DNA of 64,000 nucleotides from Microvelia longipes (Eukaryota; Arthropoda; Insecta; Hemiptera; Veliidae). Location of the stretch: NCBI GenBank assembly GCA_018340805.1, contig JACMZG010001914.1, positions 2,699,987 to 2,763,986 of the forward strand. Direction: 5' to 3'. The notes beneath the pieces are model-generated. The model ran no database searches, had not been told where the DNA came from, and saw nothing but the letters and a program-made list of their open reading frames with translations. This document shows positions 1 through 10,979 of the stretch, one piece after another; within the stretch, counting starts at the first letter, position 1; each line of letters starts with the position of its first letter. Position numbers and translations under genes: made by a program.

Positions 1-38
1 ATATTTATATAGGTATATATATATATATATATATATAA
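1..38. repeat. (AT)n microsatellite at window edge
   Basis: Alternating A and T with two short interruptions, cut off by the window start. Confidence 0.85.
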
Positions 39-1080
39 TCTATTCTTCAATAATATTCTTGAGAGGAAACCTTGTGGATGGAAAAACAATCAAAGAGGCG
101 AGAAGCCTAAAGCCTCCAGGTTACTGACGTCACCAATACCTAAGGAATTCCTTTATCAAAATGGTTGATTTTTGTACCTAACACTAACAGTAGTTTTAAA
201 ATAGTAATCCATGTGAGTGCTATCGTGCTTTAATAAAATAGGGTCGGAAAGTACAGACTCAAACCGAGGATAAGTTACTTTTAAAACATAGGTCTGACAA
301 ATTTCCGGGTCTAACTTCCGCCACGCCACTTCATTAGCTAATGTTTTCCATCGGAAATTTGCGAAAACTTAGATGTAAGGCAGTTTTTTTGCCATGGAAG
401 TGTTAAAACATTCAAGATTTTTTCGTATCACAACTACAAACTATAAAACTTATTGAAAATAGCACTTTTAGTCATAATTTAACCTGATTTATGATAATAT
501 ATAGTGTTTAAAATGAAGATAGCTTATAATGAGTCGATACTAAACGTATTTATAGCTAAATTATTATTTTTATAAATTAAAGAAAACAAACTAAGAGATA
601 TTACTCGTTATAAAGACGCTGACCCCAACATTCTCAGTATAACATGTTTTCTAATAAATATGAAACGTGAGAAGTTAACATATTTAACGCGCCGATATTT
701 TCACTAAACAAGTTAAAAGGATTAAATTAGACAAATTTTCTAAAATGTTAGGTTTATCCAAATAATAAATTTATTTCAAAATAATAAAATCCTCTCTAAA
801 TAGGGAAGGAAAAATACGTTATCCTTTACATCCGTACTATAAAAATTCTACTCAAATGAGGGCGTATGTAGTGATTGACACGTGTTATGACACGTGACAA
901 TGATGGTTTAATAGAATTTTATAGCTATCTAATAATTAGTTCAATTCAGTTCAGTTGTATACTTACTCATTAAAAAAAAGTTTTTTAAGTCTGATTATGA
1001 TTGCTTCCACTATTTAGGAACGCAGCAGTGTTCTGCCCTGCCAAGTCAAGAAGAAAAGTTAAAATACCCCGCTTAGTCAG
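39..1080. other. AT-rich stretch without a gene
   Basis: No ORF with coding character, RNA gene or clear repeat boundary was seen. A short stretch near 345-365 resembles the GAAATTTGCG motif that recurs in the window's SINE and foldback families. Confidence 0.5.
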
Positions 1081-1082
1081 TA

Positions 1083-1749
1083 AAATTCTGGCGCGGTGGT
1101 CCGCATGTCGGGCGAATTTCCTTTGGATGCGTGTTTCCGTGCTTTTTACACTATATAAGTTTACAACTACTAAATAAATAATTCCGTCGCGGTGGTCCGC
1201 TGTCGGGCGAATTTCATGTAAAATTCGTGTTTCCGTGCTTAACAACCCATTTCTTGCTTAAGGTTCCGGTTCATGCTTTAGAACCTAAGCAGTTACTCAA
1301 TTGTCAAGCACTGCTCGTAACTCATTTTGTCTGTATTTTTCAAAGGAAATGCGCATAATTATCCAGTTGGTTGTTCAAAACTATGCCTCTAAAATTAGAA
1401 GTACGCACTATTATTTGCACTAGTTTAAAGCTTAGTTACTTATATTTAAGCTTAGTCAGTTATCTTTAAAGGTTTGAGCGCATTTCCTTTGAAAAATACA
1501 GACAAAATGAGTTACGAGCAGTGCTTGACAATCGAGTAACTGCTTAGGTTCTAAAGCATGAACCGGAACCTTAAGCAAGAAATGGGTTGTTAAGCACGGA
1601 AACACGAATTTTACATGAAATTCGCCCGACAGCGGACCACCGCGACGGAATTATTTATTTAGTAGTTGTAAACTTATATAGTGTAAAAAGCACGGAAACA
1701 CGCATCCAAAGGAAATTCGCCCGACATGCGGACCACCGCGCCAGAATTA
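1083..1749. mobile_element. Large foldback element, ~272-bp inverted arms
   Basis: Arms 1083-1354 and 1478-1749 are near-perfect reverse complements of equal length, separated by a 123-bp loop. Each arm holds two related ~100-bp units with a GGCGCGGTGGTCCGC-like segment, a GGGCGAATTTC motif, a CGTGTTTCCGTGC motif and an AGTTGTAAACTTATA motif. GGCGCGGTGGTCCG resembles a tRNA A box, so the arms may derive from a tRNA-related SINE. Diverged partial copies lie at 4375-4685, 44240-44480 and 60640-60740. Two ORF-like readings in the arms mirror each other because of the palindrome and are not genes. It could be a foldback transposon or a head-to-head pair of SINE-like copies. Confidence 0.85.
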
Positions 1750-1799
1750 TTTTCTAGTTGTAAACTTATATTAAGTAAAAAAAAAACGAAAAAAAATTT

Positions 1800-1890
1800 G
1801 ATCGTCCTACCAGGTTTGAACCCAGTACCCTGAGTTTTGAGTGCTCGTATTGACTCCGGACCACTGCCATTCAACTCAGAGGCCCAAAAA
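1800..1890 (-). mobile_element. tRNA-derived SINE head (A and B box)
   Basis: Read on the minus strand, an A-box-like TGGCAGTGGTCCGG is followed about 45 bases later by a B-box-like GGGTTCAAACC. This is the spacing of an RNA polymerase III type 2 promoter. The sequence does not fold into a clean tRNA cloverleaf. A second copy lies at 60745-60835, again beside foldback-arm sequence and the ~150-bp unit, so the three parts look like one composite element. Confidence 0.6.
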
Positions 1891-2500
1891 ACATAGAAAA
1901 CGACACCCTACTCGATATTTAATTTTTAACGACCGTAATTTTGGTTTTCGATAATTTTTGTGGTTTTTCGACTTTTTGGTAACTTAGAGTGGTCGTATCG
2001 ACTTTGGACCGGTTTCATTCGATTCAGCGCGCCCAAAAATACATCGAAAACGACACTCTAACTCGAAATTTATTTTTTATCGGCCTAAATTTTGGTTTTT
2101 TGGTAATTTACAATGGTTTTTTGGACTTTTTGGTCACTTAGAGTGGTCGTATCGACTTCGGACGGGTTTCATTCGATTCAGCGCCCAAAAATACATCGAA
2201 AACGAACACCCTCTCGAAATTTATTTTTTATCGACCTAAATTTTGGTTTTTGGTAATTACAATGGTTTTTTGGACCTTTTTGGTCACTTAGAGTGGTCGT
2301 ATCGACTTCGGACCGGTTTCATTCGATTCAGCGCCCAAAATACATCGAAAACGACACCCTACTCGAAATTTATTTTTTATCGACCTAAATTTTGGTTTTT
2401 GGTAATTTACAATGGTTTTTTTGGACTTTTTGGTCACTTAGAGTGGTCGTATCGACTTCGGACCGGTTTCATTCGATTCAGGCGCCTCAAAAAACATAAT
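1880..2500. repeat. Tandem array, ~150-bp unit, about four copies
   Basis: The landmark ACTTAGAGTGGTCGTATCGA starts at 1982, 2136, 2286 and 2436, giving spacings of 154, 150 and 150. Part of each unit matches the A-box side of the adjacent tRNA-like head, while the B box is present only at the head. The array therefore looks amplified from a SINE. A single related unit lies at 60900-61000. Confidence 0.85.
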
Positions 2501-2700
2501 ATTGACCTTTTTCGCGGCAAAAAATATTAACCCTGAATTTTGCCGTTTTTTTTTGAAAATTTCGCTGACTCAGCAAACGGGTTAATGACGTCACAAAAAA
2601 CCTGGTTTTCAATAGGGTTCGTGTCCTCCCAAAGGTTGATTTTTGTACCAAGTTTGGTTAAAAAATATTAATCCGTTCGAAAGATAGAGTGTTTACAAGA
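2500..2700 (+). repeat. Inverted-repeat partner of 4110-4320
   Basis: The block contains a GGTTAATGACGTCAC motif and a TTGATTTTTGTACCAAG motif. A diverged reverse-complement copy lies at 4110-4320, so the 2.4-4.4 kb zone is roughly mirror-symmetric. TTTTTGTACCAAG is also a landmark of the abundant 5S-module repeat family. Confidence 0.6.
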
Positions 2701-2715
2701 AAGTGTCTAGAAATA

Positions 2716-2900
<185 letters not shown>

Positions 2901-2944
2901 TAGTCTCGCGAAACGTATTTTTCGTCATTAGGGACCTCTGAAAC

Positions 2945-3025
2945 GGATTTGTGTCGTGGTCCGAGGTTCGAATTCCGCCATGACGCCTATCCCATTAGCC
3001 GAATTTCCAAAGGAAATTCGCTAAA
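2945..3025. repeat. tRNA-like 3' half plus short hairpin
   Basis: A B-box-like AGGTTCGAATTCC near 2963 is followed by a segment able to pair with upstream GTCGTGG, like a truncated tRNA-derived SINE. Immediately downstream, 2999-3024 forms a hairpin around CGAATTTCCAAAGG, the motif also found at 8954-8983 and in the 1.1-kb foldback. Confidence 0.4.
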
Positions 3026-3229
3026 AGTCAAAACTCCATTAAAGCTGCCAGTGTATATTATACTGTACGCAACAAAGTAGGGTTTATGAGAGTCCGTAGC
3101 GTGTAAACGGCTACATGTACGTACATAATATTGTAATATCTTTAAGGGTGTGCCTTGTTGATCTAAAATAAAAAAAAAACATCCGAATCGGCTTAGCAGA
3201 AGTGGAGAAAAAGAGGTTTAAAAATGGCA

Positions 3230-3700
3230 TTTTTGACGACTTCTTATTCTTATTCTTCCTTCATATTTTGTTGACGCAACTACAGCCTAAACTACGGAAA
3301 TGATTTTGATGTGAGAGTACATTTTAGATTTGTCTTATGCTCGTGTACATTTGTACTAAATAAAATCTTAAATTCGACATTCTTACGCTGATCGCGGAAA
3401 GAAAAACTAAGCTAGCAAACGATAGTTTTATATGTTTACGCACCTACTGCCTCAACTGCTGAACGGATTTTGATATGTGAGGACTTTTTAGATTCGTCTA
3501 AGGCTTGTGTGCATTCCTACTTAATAAAATATAAAATTTGACATTCTTACGCTAAACGCGGAAAGAAAAACTAAGCTAGCGAACGCTATTTTATATATAC
3601 ATTGACCCACATGCACTCTTTACTAATGAATGGATTTTGGCGTTAGAGAACTTTTTAACATGCTTTTTAACATACTTATATCAATACATCTAAAATTCAT
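3230..3700. repeat. Diverged tandem repeat, ~164-bp unit
   Basis: GCGGAAAGAAAAACTAAGCT occurs at 3394 and 3558, and the flanking sequence realigns at this offset. A third, more degraded unit follows. No coding potential was seen. Confidence 0.7.
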
Positions 3701-4109
3701 AATTCCTATGCTGCAGAGTTCCTATGCAGGAACAGAGCTTATAAGTGGTGGAAAAAAGTAGGGAAATCAAATTTTCTGTGAGACGGTCATTGGCGTTTCA
3801 AAGTGAGGTTGCTATGTTGGCAATATTAAAGGGCCTTATTCAAACTGTGAGGTAATCATCAGCTTCTTCTCCTTGGCGGCGTGCCAGAAATGTGAATCAA
3901 CTTAAGAGGTAGTATTGGCAAGGGTATATAGGGTGTAGTGCCTGATTATATCGTTCCTTTATCGTTTCATTCATTCATTTATTTCTTTTGTATACTTTTG
4001 GATCTATGCAGGTAAGTAAAACTGCTGCAATTATGACAACTGCTAAAATCTGTTATGATTAATCTCCACGAACACCTGAATTGTTTGGTATGTATGTATA
4101 TATGCCTAT

Positions 4110-4372
4110 TGTAAACACGCTTTCTTTTTAACGGATCAATATTCTTTATCAAACTTGGTACAAAAATCTACCTTTGGAAGGTCACGAACCCTACTGAAAA
4201 TTTAGGTTTTTGTGGCGTCATTAACCTGGTTTTCTTTCAAAATCAGTAAAATTCAGGGTTAATATTTTTCGCCTCGAAAAATGTACTAATTTATTTTTTA
4301 TGAGGCGCTGAATCGAATGAAACCGGTCTATAGCCAATACGACCACCTTAAATGACCATAAAAGTTTAAAAA
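4110..4372 (-). repeat. Reverse-complement copy of 2430-2700 block
   Basis: Read on the minus strand it matches the 3' part of the 150-bp array and the following block, including the GTCATTAACC and CTTGGTACAAAAATC motifs. With 2430-2700 it brackets a ~1.4-kb interval holding the microsatellite and the 164-bp repeats. Confidence 0.6.
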
Positions 4373-4374
4373 CT

Positions 4375-4685
4375 CATTTTTTCTATACTTTTCAAAAAAA
4401 ATGCGCAAGAACTATTTAAAATAAACACTACATAAGTTTTAAACTTGTGAAAATAACAATGCGCACTGCCTATTTTAGAGGCATAGATTTGTATAACCAT
4501 AACTGGATAATTATGCGCATTTCCTTTTAAAAATACAGACAATATGAGTTACGAGCAGTACTTGATTATTGAGTAACTGCTTAGGTAGGTTATAAAGTAT
4601 TAACCAGAACCTTAAGCAAGAAATGGGTTGTTAAGCACTAAACCACGCATTCCAATGAAAACGCCCGACACTTCTTACCTGAATA
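4375..4685. mobile_element. Degraded copy of the 1.1-kb foldback
   Basis: Contains shortened left-arm sequence near 4380-4415, loop-like sequence (GAGGCATAGATTTG), then right-arm sequence with GTTACGAGCAG and AAGCAAGAAATGGGTTG. More diverged than 1083-1749. Confidence 0.65.
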
Positions 4686-4689
4686 CGGA

Positions 4690-4941
4690 AGAAACCAAAA
4701 TTTCAAAATTTAAAATTAAATAAGCACAAATGACTTAGCGAGCACCATAAATGTTATAATCACGAGAAGCACAGAAGTAAGTTAAGAAGCAAACTCGACA
4801 ACATTGCAACATAACCTGCGTTTGGCTCCTTTTTTCATTATAACCATAGGGAAGGTAAGTTCGCTCCTATTTCTCTATCTCATACAATCAATGGGGTCAG
4901 AAATGTTCCTTAATGCGTCATCCCCTTTATTTAAGATCCTT
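4690..4941. mobile_element. 3' part of a 685-bp TIR MITE
   Basis: Homologous to the right part of 37510-38194 and ends in the same terminal inverted repeat, GCGTCATCCCCTTTAT followed by AAGATCCTT (4915-4941). The left terminus is missing; a junction with foldback sequence lies near 4680. Confidence 0.7.
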
Positions 4942-6140
4942 GAAACAAACAAACAGTTTCTTTTGTTTCTTCATACTATTTGTTTTGGTCCAAAATAATT
5001 ATGACAAGAGTCTGCGGCCTAGACTCTGGTCATACTGCGCACGGAATAAATATAATGTTTTGACCCAGGTTTAATGTAAATGTTTGCGTGTATTTAAACT
5101 TGTAATGCAGGTTTATTCTATTTAATGATTAAGTGTATTAATTTAGTATGTAGAGTATTTATATAATTATATTTGTTATGTATATTTATGCACTGTATAT
5201 TGTATATAGTATTAAGTAAAGGCGATACATAAAGTGCCAAATGTATTAATGACTACATGTTACAATCGGTTTGACATACACATTAATTAGATATTAAACC
5301 TTAATTATGCACATAAATTATTCATAAGTTATGATTTCAGCATACAAATATTTTTTTTAATATATAAAGTTAATCTTAATTCTCATGTATTTTTTAAGTT
5401 TTACAACTTCAAAAGAAATAGAAACTTGCTAAAAAGAAACTCAAGATCTTCATAATAATTAATTTTATTATTAAGAATAACTTATTCATTTCTGAGAAAG
5501 AAAAAAATAAACAGTTCTAACTACTTAAACTCCAAAAAAATAGTGAAATCCATTCAGGTTAAAAGAAGTCGTTGATGATGCAATAAAAAATTGCAATTAT
5601 TTTTTGGGGAAAATTCTGACATTTTTGCATTTAAATTGTATGATCTAAAATAGACGAAGTATAAAACTCAGAAATACAAACAGTGATACTTGGGAATTAA
5701 ATAACATCATAATTCAAGCCCAATAAAAACAAAACAAACAGTAAATATATGAATTTACTTTTAATCAAAATATTGTTTTAAGTCTGTTATGTATAAATAA
5801 ATAAATAAATGAGGCACCCGGATATTACAAAATATTAACCATAGGTACCGGTGTACATATAATCATACACAAAATTTTATGAAAAATTTCAGAATTTATC
5901 ATTCACATAATTATCAAAGAAAAAATGTAAAAGAGTTGCTTAAATAGCTGTTTCTATCTTAGATGATTCAAATAAACAAAATATTTGTGTATATAATTAT
6001 TAAATATTAATAAGTTTAAATTAAAAGTTAATAAATTACTATTCTATAGAAATAGAATGAGGAGTTAAACCCGCAATAAAATTCAAAATATATGAAAATA
6101 TTTAAACTAAACCAGGGTCATAACTACATATCTCCTTAAT
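4942..6140. other. AT-rich stretch without a gene
   Basis: No ORF with coding character. A short (AAAT)n run lies near 5785-5812. Confidence 0.5.
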
Positions 6141-6144
6141 ATTT

Positions 6145-6765
6145 TTGAACGAACGTAAGTGAGTTCTTACATTTCAGAAGATTGGTACGGCGCGAATGTT
6201 TGTATGCTTGTATGTTTGTGTGTTTGTACGTGTCGCGATAACTGCCGTAAAAATTGACCGATTTTGATAAACGTTTGTATACATTTCGAACTAACTATGT
6301 GTCAGAGCTGTATAGTTTTTGGTAATATTCCGAAAAAATATTTTTAAAATGGCAGAGTAGAAAAAGAAAATATATGTTTCATGGTCAAAATTTTAAATTT
6401 TTTTACAAAATTTAAAAATGGCGGCAAAAATAATGAACTCGAAAAAAAATAACTTTAAAGGAATAACTCGAGTAATATATCGTTGAAAAGCTCTTGAGTA
6501 GTAGAACAAAACATGTTATTTACTAAATTCCGATAAATTTAACATGGCGGCCATAATTGTTAGTTTTTACAAATGTTATAAGCTTATACATGAGAAAGAT
6601 CAATTGTAATATACTTTAGATACTTGTATACAAGTAAAATTGACTAAGATGTGCAAAGCTGTATTATGTTTGGTAATATTCCGAAAAATAGTTTTTAAAA
6701 AAAATTTTGAGCGAAAAAATCGTGTAGTATATCGTTTGAAAGTTCTTAAAAAGTAGAGTAATTTT
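6145..6765. repeat. Dispersed repeat with internal direct duplication
   Basis: A block around GAGCTGTATAGTTTTTGG followed by TAATATTCCGAAAA (6307-6345) recurs in diverged form at 6653-6690. In both copies it is followed by an ATATCGTTTGAAAG-like segment (6477-6510, 6728-6750). No protein is recognised. Confidence 0.5.
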
Positions 6766-7135
6766 ACTCTACGAGCGTAGTGAGTTTTTTAACTATTTAA
6801 ACATACTTTATCTAGCGAGCGAAGCGAGCCCTCTTTTTACCGTCTATTATTGTAAACATGCACATTCTAGCGAGCGAAGCGAGCCTTTTTTGCTATACAT
6901 TATTTATAAATATACGCAGTCTATTTAAGAGTCTTTTAACTATGTTAAATTTTAAAGATACGTAATGTAGCGAGCGAAGCGAGCCTTTTATACTATGTAA
7001 AATGTTAAAGATACCTAAACTAGCAAGCGAAGCGAGCCTATTTGAGTTTATACTTTAGAATAGTATAGCGTGCGAATGTTTCCCTATTTACTCTATGTAG
7101 CGAGCGAAGGGTAATAGACTCTCTTCGCTCGCTTT
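6766..7135. repeat. Cluster of AGCGAGCGAAGCGAGC mini-hairpin motifs
   Basis: TAGCGAGCGAAGCGAGCC or a one-base variant occurs at 6813, 6868, 6968, 7021 and (partly) 7098; an opposite-strand CTTCGCTCGCT lies near 7120. Related ACGAGCGTAGTGAG is at 6769. Spacing is irregular and the intervening DNA is AT-rich and unrelated, so this is not a simple satellite. The core GCGAAGC can form a compact hairpin with a GAA loop, flanked here by GA/GA steps and an outer GC/GC pair. Confidence 0.8.
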
Positions 7136-7500
7136 AAATAAATACTCTTATTTAAAGTATTCTTTTGATGTGAGTTCTTGATGCAATGCATTACTTGTTG
7201 TCCGTGCACAGTTGCAGGCTTAACTCTTGTACAATTATGTTTGACAGTGTTGTAGATATTCTTTCACTTAAAACTTTTGTTTAATAAGCAACCAATAAGA
7301 AGAAAGAAAAGTAAAAAGATAAAATGTAACGAAGATAGTATTTATATAATTACTTGATAAATTGTTTTATAGCTAGGAAGTATTCTGGGTCAAATCAGTG
7401 TTGTCTTTAAATTGAAAGTAAAGTTGGCATTGCATTTGTTGTAGGTTAAATAACACTTTTGTTTTCTATGTATGGTTCACAAACATACAAAGTATTTTGG
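7136..7500. other. No gene seen
   Basis: AT-rich sequence with no recognised repeat or coding signal. Confidence 0.4.
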
Positions 7501-7501
7501 G

Positions 7502-7835
7502 CACGGCCATTTTGTTATACCCTAGCAAATGTAAACAAACTATTTACGGTACTCAAAATTTTTGTTTTTATTGCATTTATTTGTACATTTTAGTATAACA
7601 TTTTAATAGTAAATAAATATATACATAAACCAAGTAGGGAAACAAACGCGATTTCTGTCAGACCTGGCATGTAGATCACATTTTGTCCTCCAGAGAGTTG
7701 GCTCAAATTTTCTTATGACCGCGGCCATGTTATTTTACCCTAGTAAATGTAAACAAACTATTTACGGCACTCAAAATGTTTGTTTTTATTGCATTTATTT
7801 GAACAGTTTAGTTTAAAATGTTAATAATTTGTGTA
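7502..7835. repeat. Direct duplication of ~115-bp segment
   Basis: Segments 7502-7617 and 7723-7835 both carry GTAAACAAACTATTTACGG and a TTTGTTTTTATTGCATTTAT stretch in the same order. The intervening 100 bp is unrelated. Confidence 0.75.
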
Positions 7836-9075
7836 AGAAATACATTTTGCCACATCCAATAGTGGTTTAAGTCCGAATCTTTAAATACTAGGTTTGTTTA
7901 AATGACTTAAAACGAGCGATGTTTTTTTTTTGAGTGCACTACTTATCTAAGTACATTTTTGCAAATCATATTTGTTTTTTCCTCTTAAAATATTAATTGT
8001 AATTAGCAATTTAACAAATTTAACCAATTTTTTTTAATGTAATAAAAGCAATCGTAATTTTAAGGCAATACACTGTCGTCTGCAATTTCTTCGAAATTTA
8101 ATAAAAACATTTGGTTTACCTTTACTATAGTTTCTCTTTTTCTTTAACTAAATTATAATAATTATTATAACACTTATTTAACAGAATTTAATACAAAATC
8201 ATTAAATTATCACGTACATATTAAAGTACGAAAACACGATAAAATGTAAAACTCAATGGTATCAGGGTTGCCAATAAAATTAATAAAAATACCTAAATCC
8301 GAAAAGGTGCATGCGCAGTTATTCTAATTTCAGCTAATTTTTATTTTTGAGCCAGCTATCAGCTGATCGGGCAGGTCTGAATTTTTTTACATGTGTTAGT
8401 ATAGGAGTTTCCCGACTTGGTTTATATATTACTTTAGTAATATTAAACTAAAGAAATATAATAATATAAATAAACTATAGTTTGTGTAAGAAAGATGTTA
8501 TCGCATTTAATAGAGGTTTAAGTCTAAATATTTAAATACTAGGTTTGTTTAAATTACTTAAAACGAGCGGCTAATTAAACTTTTTTAATTCGTGTGCACT
8601 ACTTAACTTAGTACATTTTTGCAAATGATATTTCTTTTTTTCCCTTCAAATATTAATTGTAATTAGTAATTTAACAACTTTAACCTAAAACTTCTGAATA
8701 TAATAAAAGGAATCGTAATTTTAAGTTACATTTAAGGCAATACACTGGTGTCTGTATGTTCTTTAAAATTTTAGTAAAAATATATGGTTTACCTTTTATT
8801 ATTGTTTCTCTTTTTCTTTAATTTAATTATTGTAACAATTATTTCACAGAATTAAATACAAAATCATTGAATCAGGGTTGCCAATCAGATTAAGTAAAAA
8901 AACGTAAATCCTAAATGGCTCATGCGTATAGTTGTTTCAATTTTAGCTATTTTAGCGAATTTCCTTTGGGAATAAAATTCGCTATTTTTTATTTTTGAGC
9001 CAGCTATCAGCTGATCCAAATGTCTGAATTTGTTTACACAGGTTAGAATAGGAGTTTCCCTACTTGGTTTAAACA
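7826..9075. repeat. Tandem duplication of a ~600-bp block
   Basis: 7826-8420 and 8480-9075 align over their length. Landmarks are TTTGTGTAAGAAA at the left, CTAGGTTTGTTTAAAT, CAGGGTTGCCAAT and GAGCCAGCTATCAGCTGAT, then GAGTTTCCC...ACTTGGTTTA at the right. The second copy has a 30-bp hairpin insertion (8954-8983) absent from the first, and the first has small insertions of its own. No protein is encoded. Confidence 0.85.
8949..8988. mobile_element. 30-bp hairpin insertion with 5-bp direct repeats
   Basis: In the second 600-bp copy, bases 8954-8983 form a near-palindrome beginning AGCGAATTTCC and ending AAATTCGCT. It is flanked by ATTTT at 8949-8953 and 8984-8988. The paralogous site near 8334-8343 reads straight through with a single ATTTT, giving an empty-site comparison. 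The palindrome resembles motifs in the 1.1-kb foldback and at 2999-3024. Confidence 0.7.
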
Positions 9076-9076
9076 T

Positions 9077-9689
9077 TATTTTAACTGCATGTTACAAATC
9101 AAACAATTTAATAAAAAGAAAATTTAAACAATACAGCTAAAACGATTTAATTTAAACAAAAAGATCATGGAAAGTTTCCAAACAAAAACTAGAATGTAAT
9201 AAAATAAACATTAATATGTATGTTAGTGAGTTTTCAACGCTTTTACCGCTCAAATCAAATATAACTGTAAAACACATCATATCAAGGTGGAAAACTTCAA
9301 AAAGCAACCCTCCCCCCGCCCCTCCAAAGTTTTGGAAAAGTTTTACAGAATGGAGCCCTGGGGAGAAAATCCAGAGTTTTACTTTAATAATACGTTTATG
9401 AGGGTATGAGGAAAATGTTGCCACCTCTTAAACAACATTTTCAACTTAGTTTTGATCTGTTAATTTTAACAAAATTAAAACAGAAAGTTAACTAGGTTAT
9501 TGGATATTTGGAAAACAATACAGCCTGAAGAGCAGTTTGACAGTGAGACACGTGTTGTTCCTAGTTTACTGCTGTCTAAAACAAACAGTCAGTAAGTGAT
9601 ATTTTATACTATTTTGACTTTTCGGTATCAATAGATTTGTTAATGAAACTCTCTATTATACTGAATATTTTTGTGATCCTAACCTGCAT
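9077..9689. other. No gene; C-rich tract near 9310
   Basis: Contains a short C-rich run (9309-9327). The short opposite-strand ORF readings here overlap each other and look random. Confidence 0.4.
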
Positions 9690-9761
9690 TAACTGTTTTA
9701 GTTGTTTAAAGACCTTCTGGTTGGTTTTCTCAAAGGTGTCTGTTACCATTATAGCTCCCAG

Positions 9762-10080
9762 CATAGAGATATTATTACTAGAGAGGCCCTATTGCTTGAA
9801 TTTTGAAACATCGAAAAAGTAACCTGACTACCTTCGCTAAAAATATAATCAAATAATCACTACAAAATTATTGTAACTTATATAGAAAAATGTTAAAAAT
9901 ACAAATCAAAATACAAACAATGTGCGGGAAGCCGAAAACAATAGATTTATTATAACCTTAACTTACTCGTAAAGGAAGTTTTAATGTGGTTACACAGAGC
10001 CCCTGAGAGCTCCAATACGATGTTCCAGGTCTTTTGATGTATTAAGATAGGCTATGCCCCCTCTAGTATATATCTCTATG
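9762..10080. mobile_element. 319-bp MITE with 8-bp target duplication
   Basis: The element begins CATAGAGATATTATTACTAG and ends with the near-complement ending ATCTCTATG. It is flanked by perfect 8-bp repeats GCTCCCAG (9754-9761 and 10081-10088). Intact members of the host repeat family, such as 33745-33780, show the uninterrupted site. A second copy is 18218-18541. An 8-bp duplication fits hAT, P or Merlin superfamilies; no transposase is present, so the superfamily is undecided. Confidence 0.9.
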
Positions 10081-10453
10081 GCTCCCAGTGTATTAATGTT
10101 AAAGAGTTGAAACTTGGTACAAAAATCAATCTTTAGGCCTAGTTTAGCTTTCCAGAAAATCATTTTTCTATGATGTCATTAACAAGCAATAATGACTCAG
10201 CCAAAATATCTAAAATCGATTTGAGATTTGGCACTCATGTTGTTACATACAAGACCACATATTTGTGCCAAATATCTTTAATAAAAGCCTTAGTTTAATT
10301 GTGGTTGAATGACTTGCATACGTGTTTTTATGAATTGTTAGAAATAATCCAAATGAGTTGAAATTCGGTACATGTGTACCCTGTACCCCTGAATAAGTAT
10401 ACTCAGGTTTGTTTAAATACCACCAGTATATCAGCCGTTAGAGTTGCATCACA

Positions 10454-10507
10454 GAAGTTAAACAGCATCCAGCGAGATTAGTATCTAGATAGGTGACCGC
10501 TAGGGTT
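10454..10507 (+). ncRNA. 5S rRNA-derived module (copy 1)
   Basis: GAAGTTAAACAGCATCCAGC followed by a degraded GTATCTAGATAGGTGACCGC matches the second half of 5S rRNA around its internal control region. It is a relic inside a repeat, not a 5S gene: the first ~45 and last ~20 bases of 5S are absent. Confidence 0.7.
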
Positions 10508-10979
10508 AAAACGAAAACATTTCACGATTTTTAGATTCTCAGGACGAGCGTAGCGAATCCGATGGATAGAAAAGCTCCACAGATCCAATTTTTTTAATTA
10601 GTTATGAAGAGTCACGAAGTAAAATGCCTTACTGTATTTTCAATTTTGGGTGGCAACGCAATAAAAATGGCAGTTAATGGAAATGTATGGGAAAATGCGT
10701 CGGAGGCAGTTTGCAACAAATATGACATGTCAAAATATAACACAAATCAGGTAGATAACATTGACGTCTAACAGTAGTTATGTATGTACCAAGTTAGATT
10801 AAAAATAAATCGTTGAGTGAATGTAAATACTCTTTGAGATTAACCAAAAGAGCGTGGAGATTACGGAAATAGGCTTCATTTATCACAAATCCGGCTAATT
10901 ACTGAAAATTTTGAAAAAAAAAAATTTATAAAAAAGTTTGTTGGTGATCCAATGTTCTAGAAGGCCGTGGAAGATATTG

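Larger units (their letters stand above)
9690..10600 (+). mobile_element. 5S-module dispersed repeat, split by a MITE
   Basis: 9690-9761 matches the left part of the family (motifs like GGTTTTCTCAAAGGTGTCTG). The family resumes at 10081 with GAGTTGAAACTTGGTACAAA and continues through the 5S-like module to CTCAGGACGAGCGTAGCG near 10540. The left terminus is missing. Other copies: 10980-11720, 16562-16930, 28395-28680 (-), 29585-29990, 32600-33430, 33571-34300, 43022-43870 (-), 52955-53210 (-), with scraps at 51563 and 62370-62560. Confidence 0.8.

Noticed and set aside
985..1874. Two similar minus-strand ORFs (985-1245 and 1674-1874)
   Set aside because: They read the two arms of the foldback and neighbouring SINE sequence; no domain, no coding bias.
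10454..10507. A genuine 5S rRNA gene
   Set aside because: Only the central part of 5S is present and it recurs inside a dispersed repeat.
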